Assembly (NCBI GenBank): GCA_039707655.1
Contig: CM077676.1
Location: 429,203,379 to 429,267,378, forward strand
DNA: 64,000 nucleotides
Direction of reading: 5' to 3'
Source of the DNA: Elymus sibiricus
Taxonomy: Eukaryota; Streptophyta; Magnoliopsida; Poales; Poaceae
How positions within the stretch are numbered: position 1 is the first letter of the stretch; each line of letters starts with the position of its first letter. Positions 34,270-46,900 of this stretch are shown here, one piece after another. Below the pieces are notes generated by a model. The model made no database searches and was not told the origin of the DNA. It saw only the letters and a program-made list of their open reading frames with translations. The position numbers and the translations under genes are program-made.

Positions 34270-34982
34270 TAAAAGGTCTCCAAAAGCAACGCCTCCAAGA
34301 AGGAAACAGTGCACAAGCACCATCGTTGCCCGATCCAAGATCTTAGTTTTCACCCTAGAGAAGTCCCAACTCTCAAAACAATTCATTCAACAAGGTAATT
34401 GCCAAGCACAACCAATGAAGGCGAGACCTTAGGTTTTTACCCTGAAAGTCACGGCTCGGCACCCGAGGAGCACCCCCAAAAATGAATTCCTCCAGTGCTA
34501 ACGCCCTCACTTGACACTGCTGCTCCTAAGAGTCCTGGCTGACTCCATCGCCTCGAAGGCTCCGTCCGTCTAACTGATCCTACAATCTCAGCCATCATGA
34601 CCTTCTCCACAGCTGTCTACACCATAGAAATCGAGAAGCCGACATGTCCCATGGTGTCAACAAACAATACAGCTTACCCCAGACCCTACCACCCCTTCAC
34701 AAGTTGTGCAGTACGTACCACTTTTCTTCATTTGTAGCTAGGCCACGGGGAGATGCCAGCCCAGGCCCGATCTATATATACGTGCATACAAAGGCGAGTC
34801 TAGTATGGGGGCTTCAACAGGCTCTAGTCTTTGAAATCACTAGTTAAGAAGTACTCCCTGCAAAGGTCCTCTAAAAATACAAAAAAAAAATTACTACTAC
34901 ACGTCCCAGCCCATCAACCCAATCACTCATTCTCAGCCAACAACACCAACAGCCCACGGGAAAATAGCGCACAACACATTGA
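34270..34982. other. Non-coding continuation of the unclassified repeat
   Basis: Resumes the repeat seen before 31838 and grades into sequence with no recognisable gene. Only short chance frames are present. Confidence 0.4.
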
Positions 34983-35180
34983 GGGCCAGTTCTTTTGCCA
35001 GCTTAAAAAATAAGCCGCCCCCTCCTCAGCTTTTTTCATAAGCCGTCTCTATTATTTAATGGGGCTTCTAGACTAGTTATGGGATAACTGATATAGAAGT
35101 CTCAACAAATTTAGAGAGCGGCTTATTTTTTAAGCTGGGGAGAGGCAACTTATTTTTAAGCCACCCAAAAGAACTGGCCC
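34983..35180. mobile_element. MITE of about 198 bp
   Basis: Inverted termini GGGCCAGTTCTTTTG (34983) and CAAAAGAACTGGCCC (ending 35180), with internal arms of CTTAAAAAATAAGC / GCTTATTTTTTAAGC. The flanks are TGA on the left and TAA on the right, close to the TNA-type 3-bp duplication of Tourist/Harbinger MITEs. It does not code. Confidence 0.8.
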
Positions 35181-35330
35181 TAAGTACGCAAGCATGATAG
35201 CGAGATGACAGACCCTCACGCTCCACAACTCCAGAACTAGCGCTGCCGGTGGCGGACCAGCTGAGCAGAGAGGCGGACAAGCATATCAAATTTTGTCCGT
35301 TTAAGTAGGCAATTACAGTAATGTCACAAA

Positions 35331-35444
35331 TTACAGTAAAAACTACATGTTTCTAGTAGTAATGTCACAAATTTGATATTTTTCAAAAACTTTAGAACAA
35401 TTACAGTAAAAACTACATGTTTCTAGTAGTAATGTCACAAATTT
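35331..35444. repeat. Two direct copies of a 44-bp unit
   Basis: TTACAGTAAAAACTACATGT and the following TTCTAGTAGTAATGTCACAA occur at 35331 and again at 35401, 70 bp apart. Degenerate versions (ACATGTTTCCAGTAGTA) follow near 35563 and 35755. Upstream intergenic DNA of the SULTR3 gene. Confidence 0.8.
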
Positions 35445-35627
35445 TAAGTTTATTTGAAGATAAAGGATTAAGAGATAATGGCTACATTTTGCTAAACAAA
35501 TTCAAAATTTGGTTAAAAAATTGATATATTTAAAAAAAAACAAAAACATCTAGCAAATACAACATGTTTCCAGTAGTAACCTAGGAAAGTTTGAGCTTGT
35601 TTGGAGAAAAAGGACTGGGAGATAATG

Positions 35628-35700
35628 ACCTCCGTCCGAAAATACTTGTCGCTCAAACGGATGTATCTAGATGTATTAGGGGAGTATTTATCTAGATAGA
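35628..35700. repeat. Stowaway-like MITE fragment
   Basis: Contains ACCTCCGTCCGAAAATACTTGTC-type sequence, the usual end of Triticeae Stowaway MITEs, followed by AACGGATGTATCTAGATG. Only one terminus is recognisable. Confidence 0.6.
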
Positions 35701-35988
35701 ATTAAAGTTCCGTTCAAAATTTGATATTAAAAAAACAGATAATGACAGTATAATACATATATTTCCAGTAGTATTCTGGCAAAATCTTAGCTTATTTGGA
35801 CAAAATGATTAGAAGATAATGCCTTTTTCTTTTCAAAATGATGTTCAGTTTTCTCGCCGTTTACTTTGAGCCAACCCTTCATTTTCTTTTTGGATTCGCC
35901 ACTGATGCATACAATGCATATAGAGGCACCTGTGCCGTGCAGTGTCCCGCTCAGCGAGGCTGTAGCTCTCTCAGCACAATAATATCGC

Positions 35989-37395
35989 ATGGAGGGGACA
36001 AGTGATGCATACGGTGGCCACAATGGCAGCGAGATCCTGCCGCCCGAGCATGCTGTGGTGGTCGGGGCGCCGCAGCCGGCAGCGGTGCACAAGGTTATGG
36101 CACAGCCGGCGCAGAGCACGGCGAGCAAGATGAAGGAGAAGGTGAAGGAGACCTTTTTCCCCGACGACCCGTTCCGGAGCTTCAAGGGGCAGCCGCTGCG
36201 GAAGAAGGTGCTGATGGCGGTCCAGTACCTGTTCCCCGTCCTGGAGTGGGTGCCCGGCTTCTCCTTGTCCCTCTTCAGGTCCGATCTCATCGCCGGCCTC
36301 ACCATTGCCAGCGTCGCCATCCCTCAGGCATGTTCACGCACTAATGTATTCCTAGACAAGATTGTTGGTTTGCATATTTACCGACTCCGCAGCGTTTATC
36401 ACGTGCATGCAGATGAAATTGCTATAGTCTATAACAATTTGGCAGCTAACCTGTGCATGTATGATTGATTATTCTCCACGAGCGCCCTGCCTTACCAACT
36501 ATGCTGCTCTTTGCAGGGTATTAGCTACGCGAAGTTGGCAGACCTGCCTCCGATCATAGGCCTATGTACGTATGCATATGCTTTCTCTTTCTTTCTTTTG
36601 ATGGTAATATGTGTCACATTTATATCATAAAGATCATAGTACAAGTCATGTAAACACCGACCTGACAAAACTGAAAATACAGCAGAATGCTAGCATTTAC
36701 ATAAAGGAATATTAGCCAAGAAGGAAAATTACAAGCAAGACCGAAGGTCCTTTGAACTTGACACCAACGCCCGTCACTGGCCTCTGGCACCACCACAGTA
36801 GTCACCAAAGAAGAAAATGACACGTATGCTTTCCCATTCTACGAGCAGTACCTAGCGTGCGAATTAATAATTGACATATCCATCATACATGTCTGCAGAT
36901 TCGAGCTTCGTGCCGCCGCTGGTGTACACGGTGCTGGGGAGCTCCCATGACCTGGCTGTGGGCCCGACGTCGATCACGTCGCTCATCATGGGGTCCATGC
37001 TGCAAAAGGGGGTGTCGGTGAGCCCCTCCGAGGAGCCAACGCTGTTCCTGCAGCTCGCCTTCACCTCCACCTTGTTCGCCGGCCTCGTGCAGGCCTCCCT
37101 CGGCATCCTCAGGTAACTTGCAATGATCTGATGCATCCAACAACCAATCTGCCTACGTTCAAATGGAAGATCGATGCACAGACACATTAATAATGCATGT
37201 GTTGTTGTTGTTGGATGGCGCAGGCTGGGTTTCATCATCGACTTCTTGTCCAAGGCGACGCTGCTGGGGTTCAGGGCGGGCGCGGCGATCATCGTGTCGT
37301 TGCAGCAGCTCAAGGAGCTGCTGGGTATCGTCCACTTCACCGACAAGATGGGCCTCGTCCCCGTCATGGCCTCCGTCTTCCAGCACACCGACGAG
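35989..37395 (+). CDS. Group-3 sulfate transporter-like (SULTR3), exons 1-4
   Basis: Host gene. Exons by GT/AG and frame: 35989-36327, 36517-36565, 36899-37112, 37224-37395. Together with exon 5 (59376-59441) they give 280 residues in one frame. The N-terminus carries the plant SULTR signature FFPDDPFRSFKGQPL; then come membrane segments with GLTIASVAIPQGISYAKLA, LPPIIGLYSSFVPPLVYTVL, the GSSHDLAVGP motif and LFAGLVQASLGILRLGFIIDFLSKA. It reads closest to SULTR3;3-type proteins known to me; group-3 members move sulfate or phosphate across plasma or organelle membranes. The donor of intron 1 is CAG/GCATGT, a GC-AG intron. The STAS domain and later helices are absent from this window. No lesion is seen in the exons, but completeness downstream cannot be judged. 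Confidence 0.88.
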
Positions 37396-37470
37396 GTCAC
37401 CCATCCATCCATCTAGCTCTCAACCCATGCTGCATATATGCACGGAGCGTGCATGCGTGCCTAGCTAATA

Positions 37471-37890
37471 CAGTACCAGAATCGGGGCCGACGCCGACGG
37501 CTTAATCTACGCCGACGGTGGCCGTCGGCGTATATAACCCTACGCCGACCACCGGCGTCTAGCCGTCGGCGTACGAAACACCGTCGGCGTAGACAAACCT
37601 ATGCCGACGGCCACCGTCGGCGTAAGAGAACCTATGCCGACGGCCACCGTCGGCGTACAAACACCGTCGGCATATATGTGGGACCGGCCACTCGACGGGT
37701 GACGTCCGTTTGACGCCGTCAAAGCTACGCCGACGGTCCTGACGGACACCGTCGGCATAGGCTCACTTGCCACGTCATCGATCCGCGGCGGTGCCGCGTC
37801 ATCGATCCGAGGGAGCTGCCAACCGGGTCCATATCTATGCCGACGGTGTAACCGTCGGCGTAGATCCATTCTGACTACGCCGACGGTTAC
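37471..37890. repeat. CACTA-2 left terminus and subterminal repeats
   Basis: About twenty GCCGACGG / CCGTCGGC motifs in both orientations, often paired as short hairpins (TACGCCGACGG...CCGTCGGCGTA). Comparable repeats are the transposase-binding sites of En/Spm elements. A smaller pair lies at about 40726-40790. Confidence 0.9.
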
Positions 37891-38530
37891 TTTTTTTATT
37901 TGATGTTTCAAATTGCTTATATCTTTTAGGATATTTGATGTTTTTGAGTGATTCTTTTTGCATTAGATTAAAAAATTTGTCTAGTTTCTGTTTGTGCCAT
38001 TATTTTTCAAATTTGAATGGTTTAAATATGAATTATTTTCAAATTTGCTTCAAACCCTAGATTGTGAATAACTTGAGTTTAAAAATAGCTTTTAATTTAA
38101 TTCTTTTTGCTCCTAGTCACATGTTAGATTATTGTCACAATAAGATTTATTTAATTATTTTTAGAATAATTTAAATTAGGATTTTAATTAAAACAGTACT
38201 GTTTTGCTTATATAGTGAGTAAATGCATGAAAAATAGCAAATGAAGTCAGAAAGGGTTGAAAATTGATGACGTTGCTTCGAATGGTGCATACTGAACACA
38301 CAAAAAGTCTGGAGTTTGAAATAAGTTTAAAAAATTGAAATGCCTTTGTAATAGACGAGTTTTCGTCTGAAACCCTGATACTTCGAAAGAGATTGTCCAT
38401 TTTGTACAAGAAGTGCATCCAGTTTTTGCCGTAACCGTCTCAACTTTTTAGCACATGCTATGTGGGTGAAATGATGAAACCATGCCAACTTTCAACATTT
38501 TTAGAGTTCATTTGTAGTGTTTTTCAACTT
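37891..38530. other. AT-rich non-coding part of CACTA-2
   Basis: No gene. Contains ATTCTTTTTGC units and, at about 38445-38525 in complement, the counterpart of the CACTA-1 sequence flanking E3 (AACTCT-AAAA-GTTGAAAG then TTGGCATGG). The two CACTA elements therefore share an ancestral internal region. Confidence 0.65.
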
Positions 38531-40200
38531 GAGGGGGGAATCATGCCCGTCGGGCAGAACCGGAGGGAATCTAGTGGTTGGTTGGGTCCAGACCTTGTTC
38601 GGGGTTGTCTTCCTATGGGCTGACCTATCGCAACCAGGTGGAAGAGTCAACTGGTCAAAACCCGTCCGGCAAAAGTCAAAGGGCTAGATCTCGTGTTCAA
38701 CGGGGCTAGGGTTAGTCCGGTCGGTGGGGCTTCCGGGGGTAGCAATGCCACAGAAAGACCGCACTGGGCCCTCTTGCATGTGTGAAAGCGACGTGGCATG
38801 CATAGACGCCCGTCTTGGGGCCCCGGGGTGTGCCCCCCTCCACGGACGGAAGTGCCGCCGTCACCTGGAGGGGGGAATCGTGCACGTCGGGTAGAACCGG
38901 AGGGAATCTAGTGGTTGGTTGGGTCCAGACCGTGTTCGGGGTTGTCTTCCTATGGGCTGAGCTATCGCAACCAGGTGGAAGAGTCAACTGGTCAAAACCC
39001 GTCCGGCGAAAGTCAAAGGGCTAGATCTCGTGTTCAACGGGGCTAGGGTTAGTCCGGTCGGTGGGGCTTCCGGGGGTAGCAATGCCACAGAAACACCGCA
39101 CTGGGCCCTCTTGCATGTGTGAAAGCGACGTGGCATGCGTAGACGCCCGTCTTGGGGCCCCGGGATGTGCCCCCCTCCACGGACGGAAGTGCCGCCGTCA
39201 CCTGGAGGGGGAAATCGTGCGCGTCGGTAGAACCGGAGGGAATCTAGTGGTTGGTTGGGTCCAGACCGTGTTCGGGGTTGTTCCTATGAGCTGACCTATC
39301 GCAACCAGGTGGAAGATTTAACTGGTCAAAGCCCGTCCGGCGAAAGTCAAAGGGCTAGATCTCGTGTTCAACGGGGCTAGGGTTAGTCCGGTCGGTGGGG
39401 CTTCCGGGGGTAGCAATGCCACAGAAACACCACACCAGGCCCTCTTGCATGTGTGAAAGCGACGTGGCATGCGTAGACGCCCGTCTTGGGGCCCCGGGGT
39501 GTGCCCCCCTCCACGGACGGAAGTGCCGCCGTCACCTGGAGGGGGGAATCGTTCGCGTCGGGTTGAACCGGAGGGAATCTAGTGGTTGGTTGGGTCCAAA
39601 CCGTGTTCGGGGTTGTTCCTATGGGCTGACCTATCGCAACCAGGTGGAAGAGTCAACTGGTCAAAGCCCGTCCGGCGAAAGTCAAAGGGCTAGATCTCGT
39701 GTTCAACGGGGCTAGGGTTAGTCCGGTCGGTGGGGCTTCCGGGGGTAGCAATGCCACAGAAACACCGCACTTGGCCCTCTTGCATGCATGAAAGTGACGT
39801 GGCATGCGTAGACGCCCTACTTGGGGCCTCGGGGTGTGCCCCCCTCCACGGACGGAAGTGCCGCCGTCACCTGGAGGGGGGAATCGTGCGCGTCGGGTAG
39901 AACCGGAGGGAATCTAGTGGTTGGTTGGGTCCAGACCGTGTTCGGGGTTGTTCCTATGGGTTGACCTATCGCAACCAGGTGGAAGAGTCAACTGGTCAAA
40001 ACCCATCCGGCGAAAGTCAAAGGGCTAGATCTCATGTTCAACGGGGCTAGGGTTAGTCCGGTCGGTGGGGCTTCCGGGGGTAGCAATGCCACAGAAACAC
40101 CGCACCGGGCCCTCTTGCATGCGTGAAAGTGATGTGGCATGCGTAGACGCCCGTCTTGGGGCCCCGGGGTGTGCCCCCCTCCACGGACGGAAGTGCCCCC
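38531..40200. repeat. Five-copy tandem repeat, unit about 334 bp
   Basis: Units begin GAGGGGGGAATCRTGC-like at 38531, 38868, 39205, 39539 and 39874, so the period is 334-337 bp. They differ by scattered substitutions and 1-4 bp indels. Each unit contains GTGGTTGGTTGGGTCCAGAC, TCTCGTGTTCAACGGGGC and TGCCCCCCTCCACGGACGG. Open frames of 77-106 codons inside are repeats of one another and have no recognisable domain. Confidence 0.95.
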
Positions 40201-40885
40201 CCTCTTGAACTGAGATTCTAGTTTAAAAATGGTTTGAATATTTGTGTTCCTTAAGATAAGAACTTTGAAACAATATCACTCTTGAATATATTTTGAAAAA
40301 TTTATAATTCAAATTCTAAATCGTGGTGAAACTTTATGAAACATGATGATGCACTCTAGAACACGAAAAAAACTAATAAACTTGATAAGAATGAATTTTA
40401 ATACAAACTCATAATATTATGTTTTAAGCGAATGACACAGAACAAAATATTTAGATATGCTCTCGAACTTGAAGAACCACAATTAACCTTTTTGCCGTAA
40501 TATGAGAACTTTTCCCCTTTTCACGCAACATGATAAAACACTATGGAACACAATGATGCAATCTAGATAGAAAAAAAATTATTGAAACATTAGATGAATG
40601 CATGTTAAATACAAACTCATGATATATTTTTTTTTGCAGGTGAAATAGTATATTACTCAACTCAAAAAATCTGAACAATCAGCAATATCTAGCTTCAACT
40701 CAAAAAAATGAAAATACCTATGTACACCGTCGGCATAGGCCCGCAAAAAATTTAAAATACCTATGCCGACGGTTACACCTTCGGCATAGGCCCGCCTTAT
40801 CCACTCGACCAGACGGCACTCCTCCTCTCATTCCTTCTTCCCCACCCCGACCCTGCCCGTTCCTCCTGCGCCGCCGCCCGTCTTC
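40201..40885. other. Non-coding CACTA-2 sequence before E4
   Basis: AT-rich to about 40725, then two TATGCCGACGG / CCGTCGGCATAGG motifs (40726-40790) and CT/CCG-rich sequence that continues in the same style after E4 (50233 onward). This is probably the interrupted upstream region of the transposase gene. Confidence 0.55.
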
Positions 40886-42644
40886 TGTTGGAAATATGCC
40901 CTAGAGGCAATAATAATTTAGTTATTATCATATTTCCTTGTTCGTGATAATCGTTTATTATCCATGCTATAATTGTATTGATTGGAAACTCAAATACATG
41001 TGTGGGTACATAGACAACACTGTGTCCCTAGTATGCCTCTAGTTAACTAGCTCGTTGATCAAAAGATGGTGAAGGTTTCCTAGCCATGGACATGAGATGT
41101 TATTTGATAACGGGATCACATCATTAGGAGAATGATGTGATGGACAAGACCCAAACTGTAAACGTAGCATATGATCGTGTCAGTTTATTGCTATTGTTTT
41201 CTGCATGTCAAGTATCTGTTCCTATGACCATGAGATCATCCAACTCCCTGACATCGGAGGAGTACCTTGTGTGTATCAAACGTCGCAACGTAACTGGGTG
41301 ACTATAAAGGTGCTCTACAGGTATCTCCGAGGATGTCTGTTGGGTTGGCATGGATCAAGACTGGGATTTGTTACTCCGTGTGACGGAGAGGTATCTCAGG
41401 GCCCACTGGGTAATACAACATCACAATGAGCCTTGCAAGCAATGTGACTAAAGTGTTAGCCACGAGATCTTGTATTACGGAACGAGTAAAGAGACTTGCC
41501 AGTAACGAGATTGAACTAGGTATAGAGATACCGACGATCGAATCTCGGGCAAGTAACATACCGAAGAACAAAGGGAACAGCATATGGGATTAACTGAATC
41601 CTTGACATAGAGGTTCGACCGATAAAGATCTTCGTAGAATATGTAGGAGCCAATATGGGCATCCAGGTCCCGCTATTGGTTATTGACCATAGAGGTGTCT
41701 CGGTCATGTCTACATAGTTCTCGAACCCGCAGGGTCTACACACTTAACGTTTGGTGACGATATAAGTATAGTTGAGTTGTTATGTTGGTGACCGAAACTT
41801 GTTCGGAGTCCCGGATGAGATCCCGGACATGACGAGGGGCTCTGGAATAGTCCGGAGATAAAGATTGGTATATGGGATAATAGTGTTTGGTCTCCGGAAG
41901 GGTTCCGGAATTCACCGGAAGGAGTTTTGGATGTTTCCCGAAATGTTCGGGTACGAGAACACTTTATTTGGGCCAAGCAGTAAAGCCCACGAGGCTTTAG
42001 GAAGGTGCAAAAGGAAGTTTTGCGGAGGCCAGGGGCCAGACGCCAGGGACCCTGGCGTCTGGGGCCAGACGCCGAGGTCCCTGGCGTCTGGTCCTGGAGT
42101 CCGAGCAGGACTCTTGCCTTGCGGGCCAAACCGACTTTGAGGAGGCTCTTTCTCCAAGTTTCGACCCCAGGGCTCAACATATAAATAGAGGGGCAGGGCT
42201 AGCACCCGGAACACATCAAGATTTCCCCAAGCCGTGTGTGGCAACCCTAACCCTCTAGTTCCTCCGTCATAATCTCCGTAGCTTTTGGCGAAGCCCTGCA
42301 GAGATTGTTCCTCACCACCATCACCACGTCGTCGTGCTGCCGGAACTCATCTACTACTTCACCATCGCTCGCTGGATCGAGGAGGTGAAGGTGTCATCAA
42401 GCTGTACGTGTGTTGAACGTGGAGGTGCCGTCCGTTCGGCACTAGTTCGTGATCGGTTCGAGGGACGACTTGCGATTTGGATCGCGGAGACGTTCGACTA
42501 CATCAACCGCGTTTCTTAACGCTTCCGCTTAGCGATCTACAAGGGTATGTAGATTCACTCTCCCTCTCGTAGATGCTCATCACCATGGATAGATCTTGTG
42601 TGTGCGTAGGAAATTTTTTGTTTCCCATGCAACGTTCCCCAACA
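40886..42644 (+). repeat. 5' LTR of E4
   Basis: Bounded by TGTTGGAAATATGCCC and ACGTTCCCCAACA. In place of the GCGGTAGTACCGC hairpins of E1-E3 it carries two large palindromes at about 42036-42090 with arms CCAGACGCCAGGG / CCCTGGCGTCTGG. TATA box TATAAATA at 42180-42187, followed by GAGGGGCAGGGC. Confidence 0.93.
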
Positions 42645-43924
42645 GTGGCATCCGAGCTAGGTCTATGCGTAGATGAGATCTCGAGTAGAACACAAACGAG
42701 TTGTGGGCGTGGGTGTATACATATTGCTTACCGTTACTAGTTGATACTTGATTCGGCGGTATTGTGGGATGAAGCGGCCCGGACCAACATTACGCGTACA
42801 CTTACGCGAGACAGGTTCCTTCAACTGACATGTAACTTCGTTGCATAAAGATGGCTAGCGGGTGTCTGTCTCTCTCACTTTAGTTGAATCAATTTCAATG
42901 AAGAGGGTTCTTTTAGAAGATCAAAAAGCAATCACTACACCACGTTGTGGTTTTGCGTAGGTAAGAACGGTTCTTGCAAACCCGTAGCAGCCACGTAAAA
43001 TTTGCAACAACAATTAGAGGACGTCTAACTTGTTTTTGCAGGGTATGTTGTGATGTGATATGGCCAATTACATGATGAGATATATGTGATGTATGAGATG
43101 ATCATGCGTTGTATAGAATATCACGACTTGCATGTCGATGAGTACGGCAACTGGCAGGAGCCATAGAGTTGTCTTTAATTATTGTATGACCTGCGTGTCA
43201 ATCATTAAGCGCTATGTAATGCTTTACTTTATCGCTAAACGTTAGCAATAGTCGTGGAAGCAATAGTCGGCGCGACAACCTCATGGCGACACGTTGATGG
43301 AGATCAAGATGATGGAGATCATGGTGTAATGCCGGTGACGATGGAGATCATGCCGGTGCTTTGGAGATGGAGATCAAAAGCACGAGTTCATGGCCATATC
43401 ATGTCACTTATGATTTGCATGTGATGTTAATCCTTTTATGCATCTTATTTTGCTTAGGACGACGGTAGCATTATAAGGTGATCCCTCACTTAAATTTCAA
43501 AGATAAATTGTGTTCTCCCCGAGTGTGCACCGTTGCGAAAGTTCGTCGTTTCGAGACACGCCGTGATGATCGGGTGTGATAGACTCTACGTTCACATACA
43601 CCGGGTGTAAGCCATGTTGCACGTGCGGAACACTCGGGTTAAACTTGACGAGCCTAGCATGTACAGACATGGCCTCGGAACACAAGAGACCGAAAGGTCA
43701 AACATGAGTCATATAGTAGATATGATCAACATGAAGATGTTCACCATTGAAACCACCTCAACTCACGTGATGATCGGACTTGAGTTGGTGGATTTGGATC
43801 ATGTTACGCTCGAATGACCGGAGGGATGTCAATTTGAGTGGGAGTTTTTTAAGTAATATGATTAACTAAACTCATTATCATGAACATAGTCAAAATGTCT
43901 TTGCAAATTATGTTGTAGATTACT

Positions 43925-46900
43925 AGCTCGCGCTGTAGCTCCCCTGCATTTTTATATGTTCCTAGAGAAATAGATTTGAAAGATGATGGTAGCAATAATG
44001 CGGACTGGGTCCATGATCTGAGGATTGTCCTCAATGCTGCACAGAAGGCTTATGTCCTTAAATGCACCGCTCGGTGCGCCACCCCCTCAAGCGTCGTCTG
44101 TAGATGTTGTGAACATCTGACAGGCACATTCTGATAACTACTTGATAGTTCAGTGCGTCATGCATTACGGCTTAGAATTGAGGCTCCAAAACGTTTGGAA
44201 CGTCACGGAACATATGAGATGTTCTAAGAGCTGAAATTGGGATCTCAGACTCATGCCCGTGTTGAGAGGTATGAGACCTCCAACAAGATTCTTTGCCTGC
44301 AAGATGATGGAGAATAGCTCAATCGTTGAGCATGTGCTCAGATTGTCTGGGTACTACAATCGCTTGAATCGAGTGGAAGTTGATCTTCCAGATAAGATAG
44401 TGATTGGTATAGTTCTCCAAGTCACTGTCACTAAGCTACTAGAGCTTCGTGATGAACTATAAAAGGCCAGAGATGGAAATAATGATCCCTGAGCTATTCG
44501 CGATGTTTGACCCCGCGAAGGTAGAAATCAAGAAGGAGCATCAAGTGTTGATGGTTAGTAAAACCACTAGTTTCAAGAAGGGCAAGGGCAAGGAGGGATA
44601 CTTCATGGATGGCAAGCCAGTTGCTGCTCCAGTAAAGAAACCCAAGGTTGAACCCAAACCCGAGACTGAGTGCTTCTATTATGAGGAGAACGGTTGCTGA
44701 AGTGGAACAACCCTAGATGCTTGGTAGATAAGAAGGTTGGCAACGTCGACAGAAGTATATTTGATATACGTGTTATTGATGTGTACCTTACTAGTACTCC
44801 TAGTAGCACCTGGGTATTAGATACCGGTTCGGTTGCTAAGTGTTGGTAACTCGAAATAAAAGCTACGGAATAAACGGAGGCTAAGGGTGAAGTGACGATG
44901 AGTGTTGGAAGTGTTTCCAAGGTTGATGTGATCACCATCGCGCGCTCTCTCTACCTTTGGGATTAGTGATGAACCTAAATAAATGTTATTTGGTGTTTGC
45001 GTTAAGCATGAACGTGATTAGATCAAGTTTATTGCAATACGGTTATTCATTGCAGTTAGAGAATAATGGTTATTCTGTTTACATGAATAATACCTTCAAT
45101 GGTCATGCACCCAATAAGAGTGGTTTATTGAATCTTGATCGTAGTGATACACATGTTCATAATATTGATGCCAAAAGATACAAAGTTAATAATGATAGTA
45201 CCACATACTTGTGGCACTGCCGCTAAATGTCATATTGGTGTAAAACGCATGAAGAAACTCCATGCTGATGGATCTTTGGACTCATTCGATTTCGAATCGG
45301 TTGAGACATGCGGACCATGCCTCATGGGCAAGATGACTAAAACCCCGTTTTCCGGTATGATGGAGCGCGCAATTGACTTATTGGAAATGATACATGTTGA
45401 TGTATGCGGTCCAGTGAGTTTTGTAGTGGGCGGTGGATATCGTTATTTTCTTACCTTCACTGATGATTTGAGTAGATATAGTGTATATTTACTTAATGAA
45501 ACACAAGTCTGAATCGTTTGAAAAGTTGAGAGTGAAGTTTGAGATCATCGTGACAAGAAGATAAAATGTCTACGATATGATCGTGGAGGTAAATATCTGA
45601 GTTACGAGTTTGGTATATAACTTAAGACAATGTGGAAGTTGTTTCACAACTCACGCCACCTGGAACACCATAGTGTGATGGTGTGTCCGAACGTCGTAGT
45701 TGTGCTCTATTAGATATGGTGCGAACTATGATGTCTCTTATCGATTTACCACTATCGTTTTAGGGTTATGCATTAGAGACAACCACATTCACTTTAAAAG
45801 GGGCACCATAAGTCCGTTGAGATGACACCGTATGAATTTTGGTTTGGCAGAAACCTAAGCTGTCATTTTTTAATGTTTGGGGCTGCGACGCTTATGTGAA
45901 AAAGGGTTTTCACCTAATGAGCTCGAACCCAAAGCGGACAAATGCATCTTCATAGAATACCCTAACGTAACAGTTGGGTGAACCTTCTATCTCAGATCCA
46001 AGCACAAAGTGTTTGTTGCTAAAACGGGTCCTTTCTCGAGAAAAAGTTTCTTTCGAAAGATTGAGTGGGAGGAAGATAGAACTTGATGAGGTTGTTGAAC
46101 CTTTGTTTCAACCAAAGAGTAGCGCAGCGCAGAAAGTTGTTTCTGTGGAGCCTACGTTAGTTGAAGAGGAAGTTAATGATGATGATCATGAAACTTCGGA
46201 TCAAGTTACTATCGAACCTCGTGGGTCGACAAGGACGCGTACTGCTCCTGAGTGGTACGGCAACCCTGTCTTAGAGGTCATGTTGTTGAACAACGATGAA
46301 CCTACGAGCTATGGAGAAGCGATGATGGGCCCGGATTCTGAGAAATGGTTAGAGGCCATGAAATCCGAGATGGGATCCATGTAAGAAAACAAAGTATGGG
46401 CTTTGGAAGTATTACCTGAAGGGCGTAAGGCCATTCAGAACAAATGGATTTTTTAAGAGGAAGACGGACGTGGACGGTAATGTCACCGTCTATAAAGCTC
46501 GACTTGTGGCAAAGGGTTTTTCACAAGTTCAAGGAGTTGACTACGATGAGACTTTCTCACCCGTAGCGATGCTAAAGTCTGTTGGAATCATGTTAGCAGT
46601 TGCTGCATTTTTCAATTATGAAATCTGGCAGATGGATGTCAAAACATCGTTTCCTTAACGGTATCCGTAAGGAAAGGTTGTATGTGATACAACCGGAAGG
46701 TTTTGTCAGTCCTAAGGATGCTAAAATGTATGCAAACTCCAGCGATCCTTCTATGGACTGGAGCAAGCATCTCGGAGTTGGAATATACACTTTGATGAGG
46801 TGATCAAAGTTTTTATGTCTATACAAAGTTTATGAGAAACTTGTATTTACAATAGAGTGAGTGGGAGCACTATAGAATTTCTGATAAGTATATGTGGTTG

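Noticed and set aside
38815..39715. Repeated 69-106 codon frames in the 334-bp tandem array
   Set aside because: They are the same stretch of repeat translated, with no domain and with frame-breaking indels between units.
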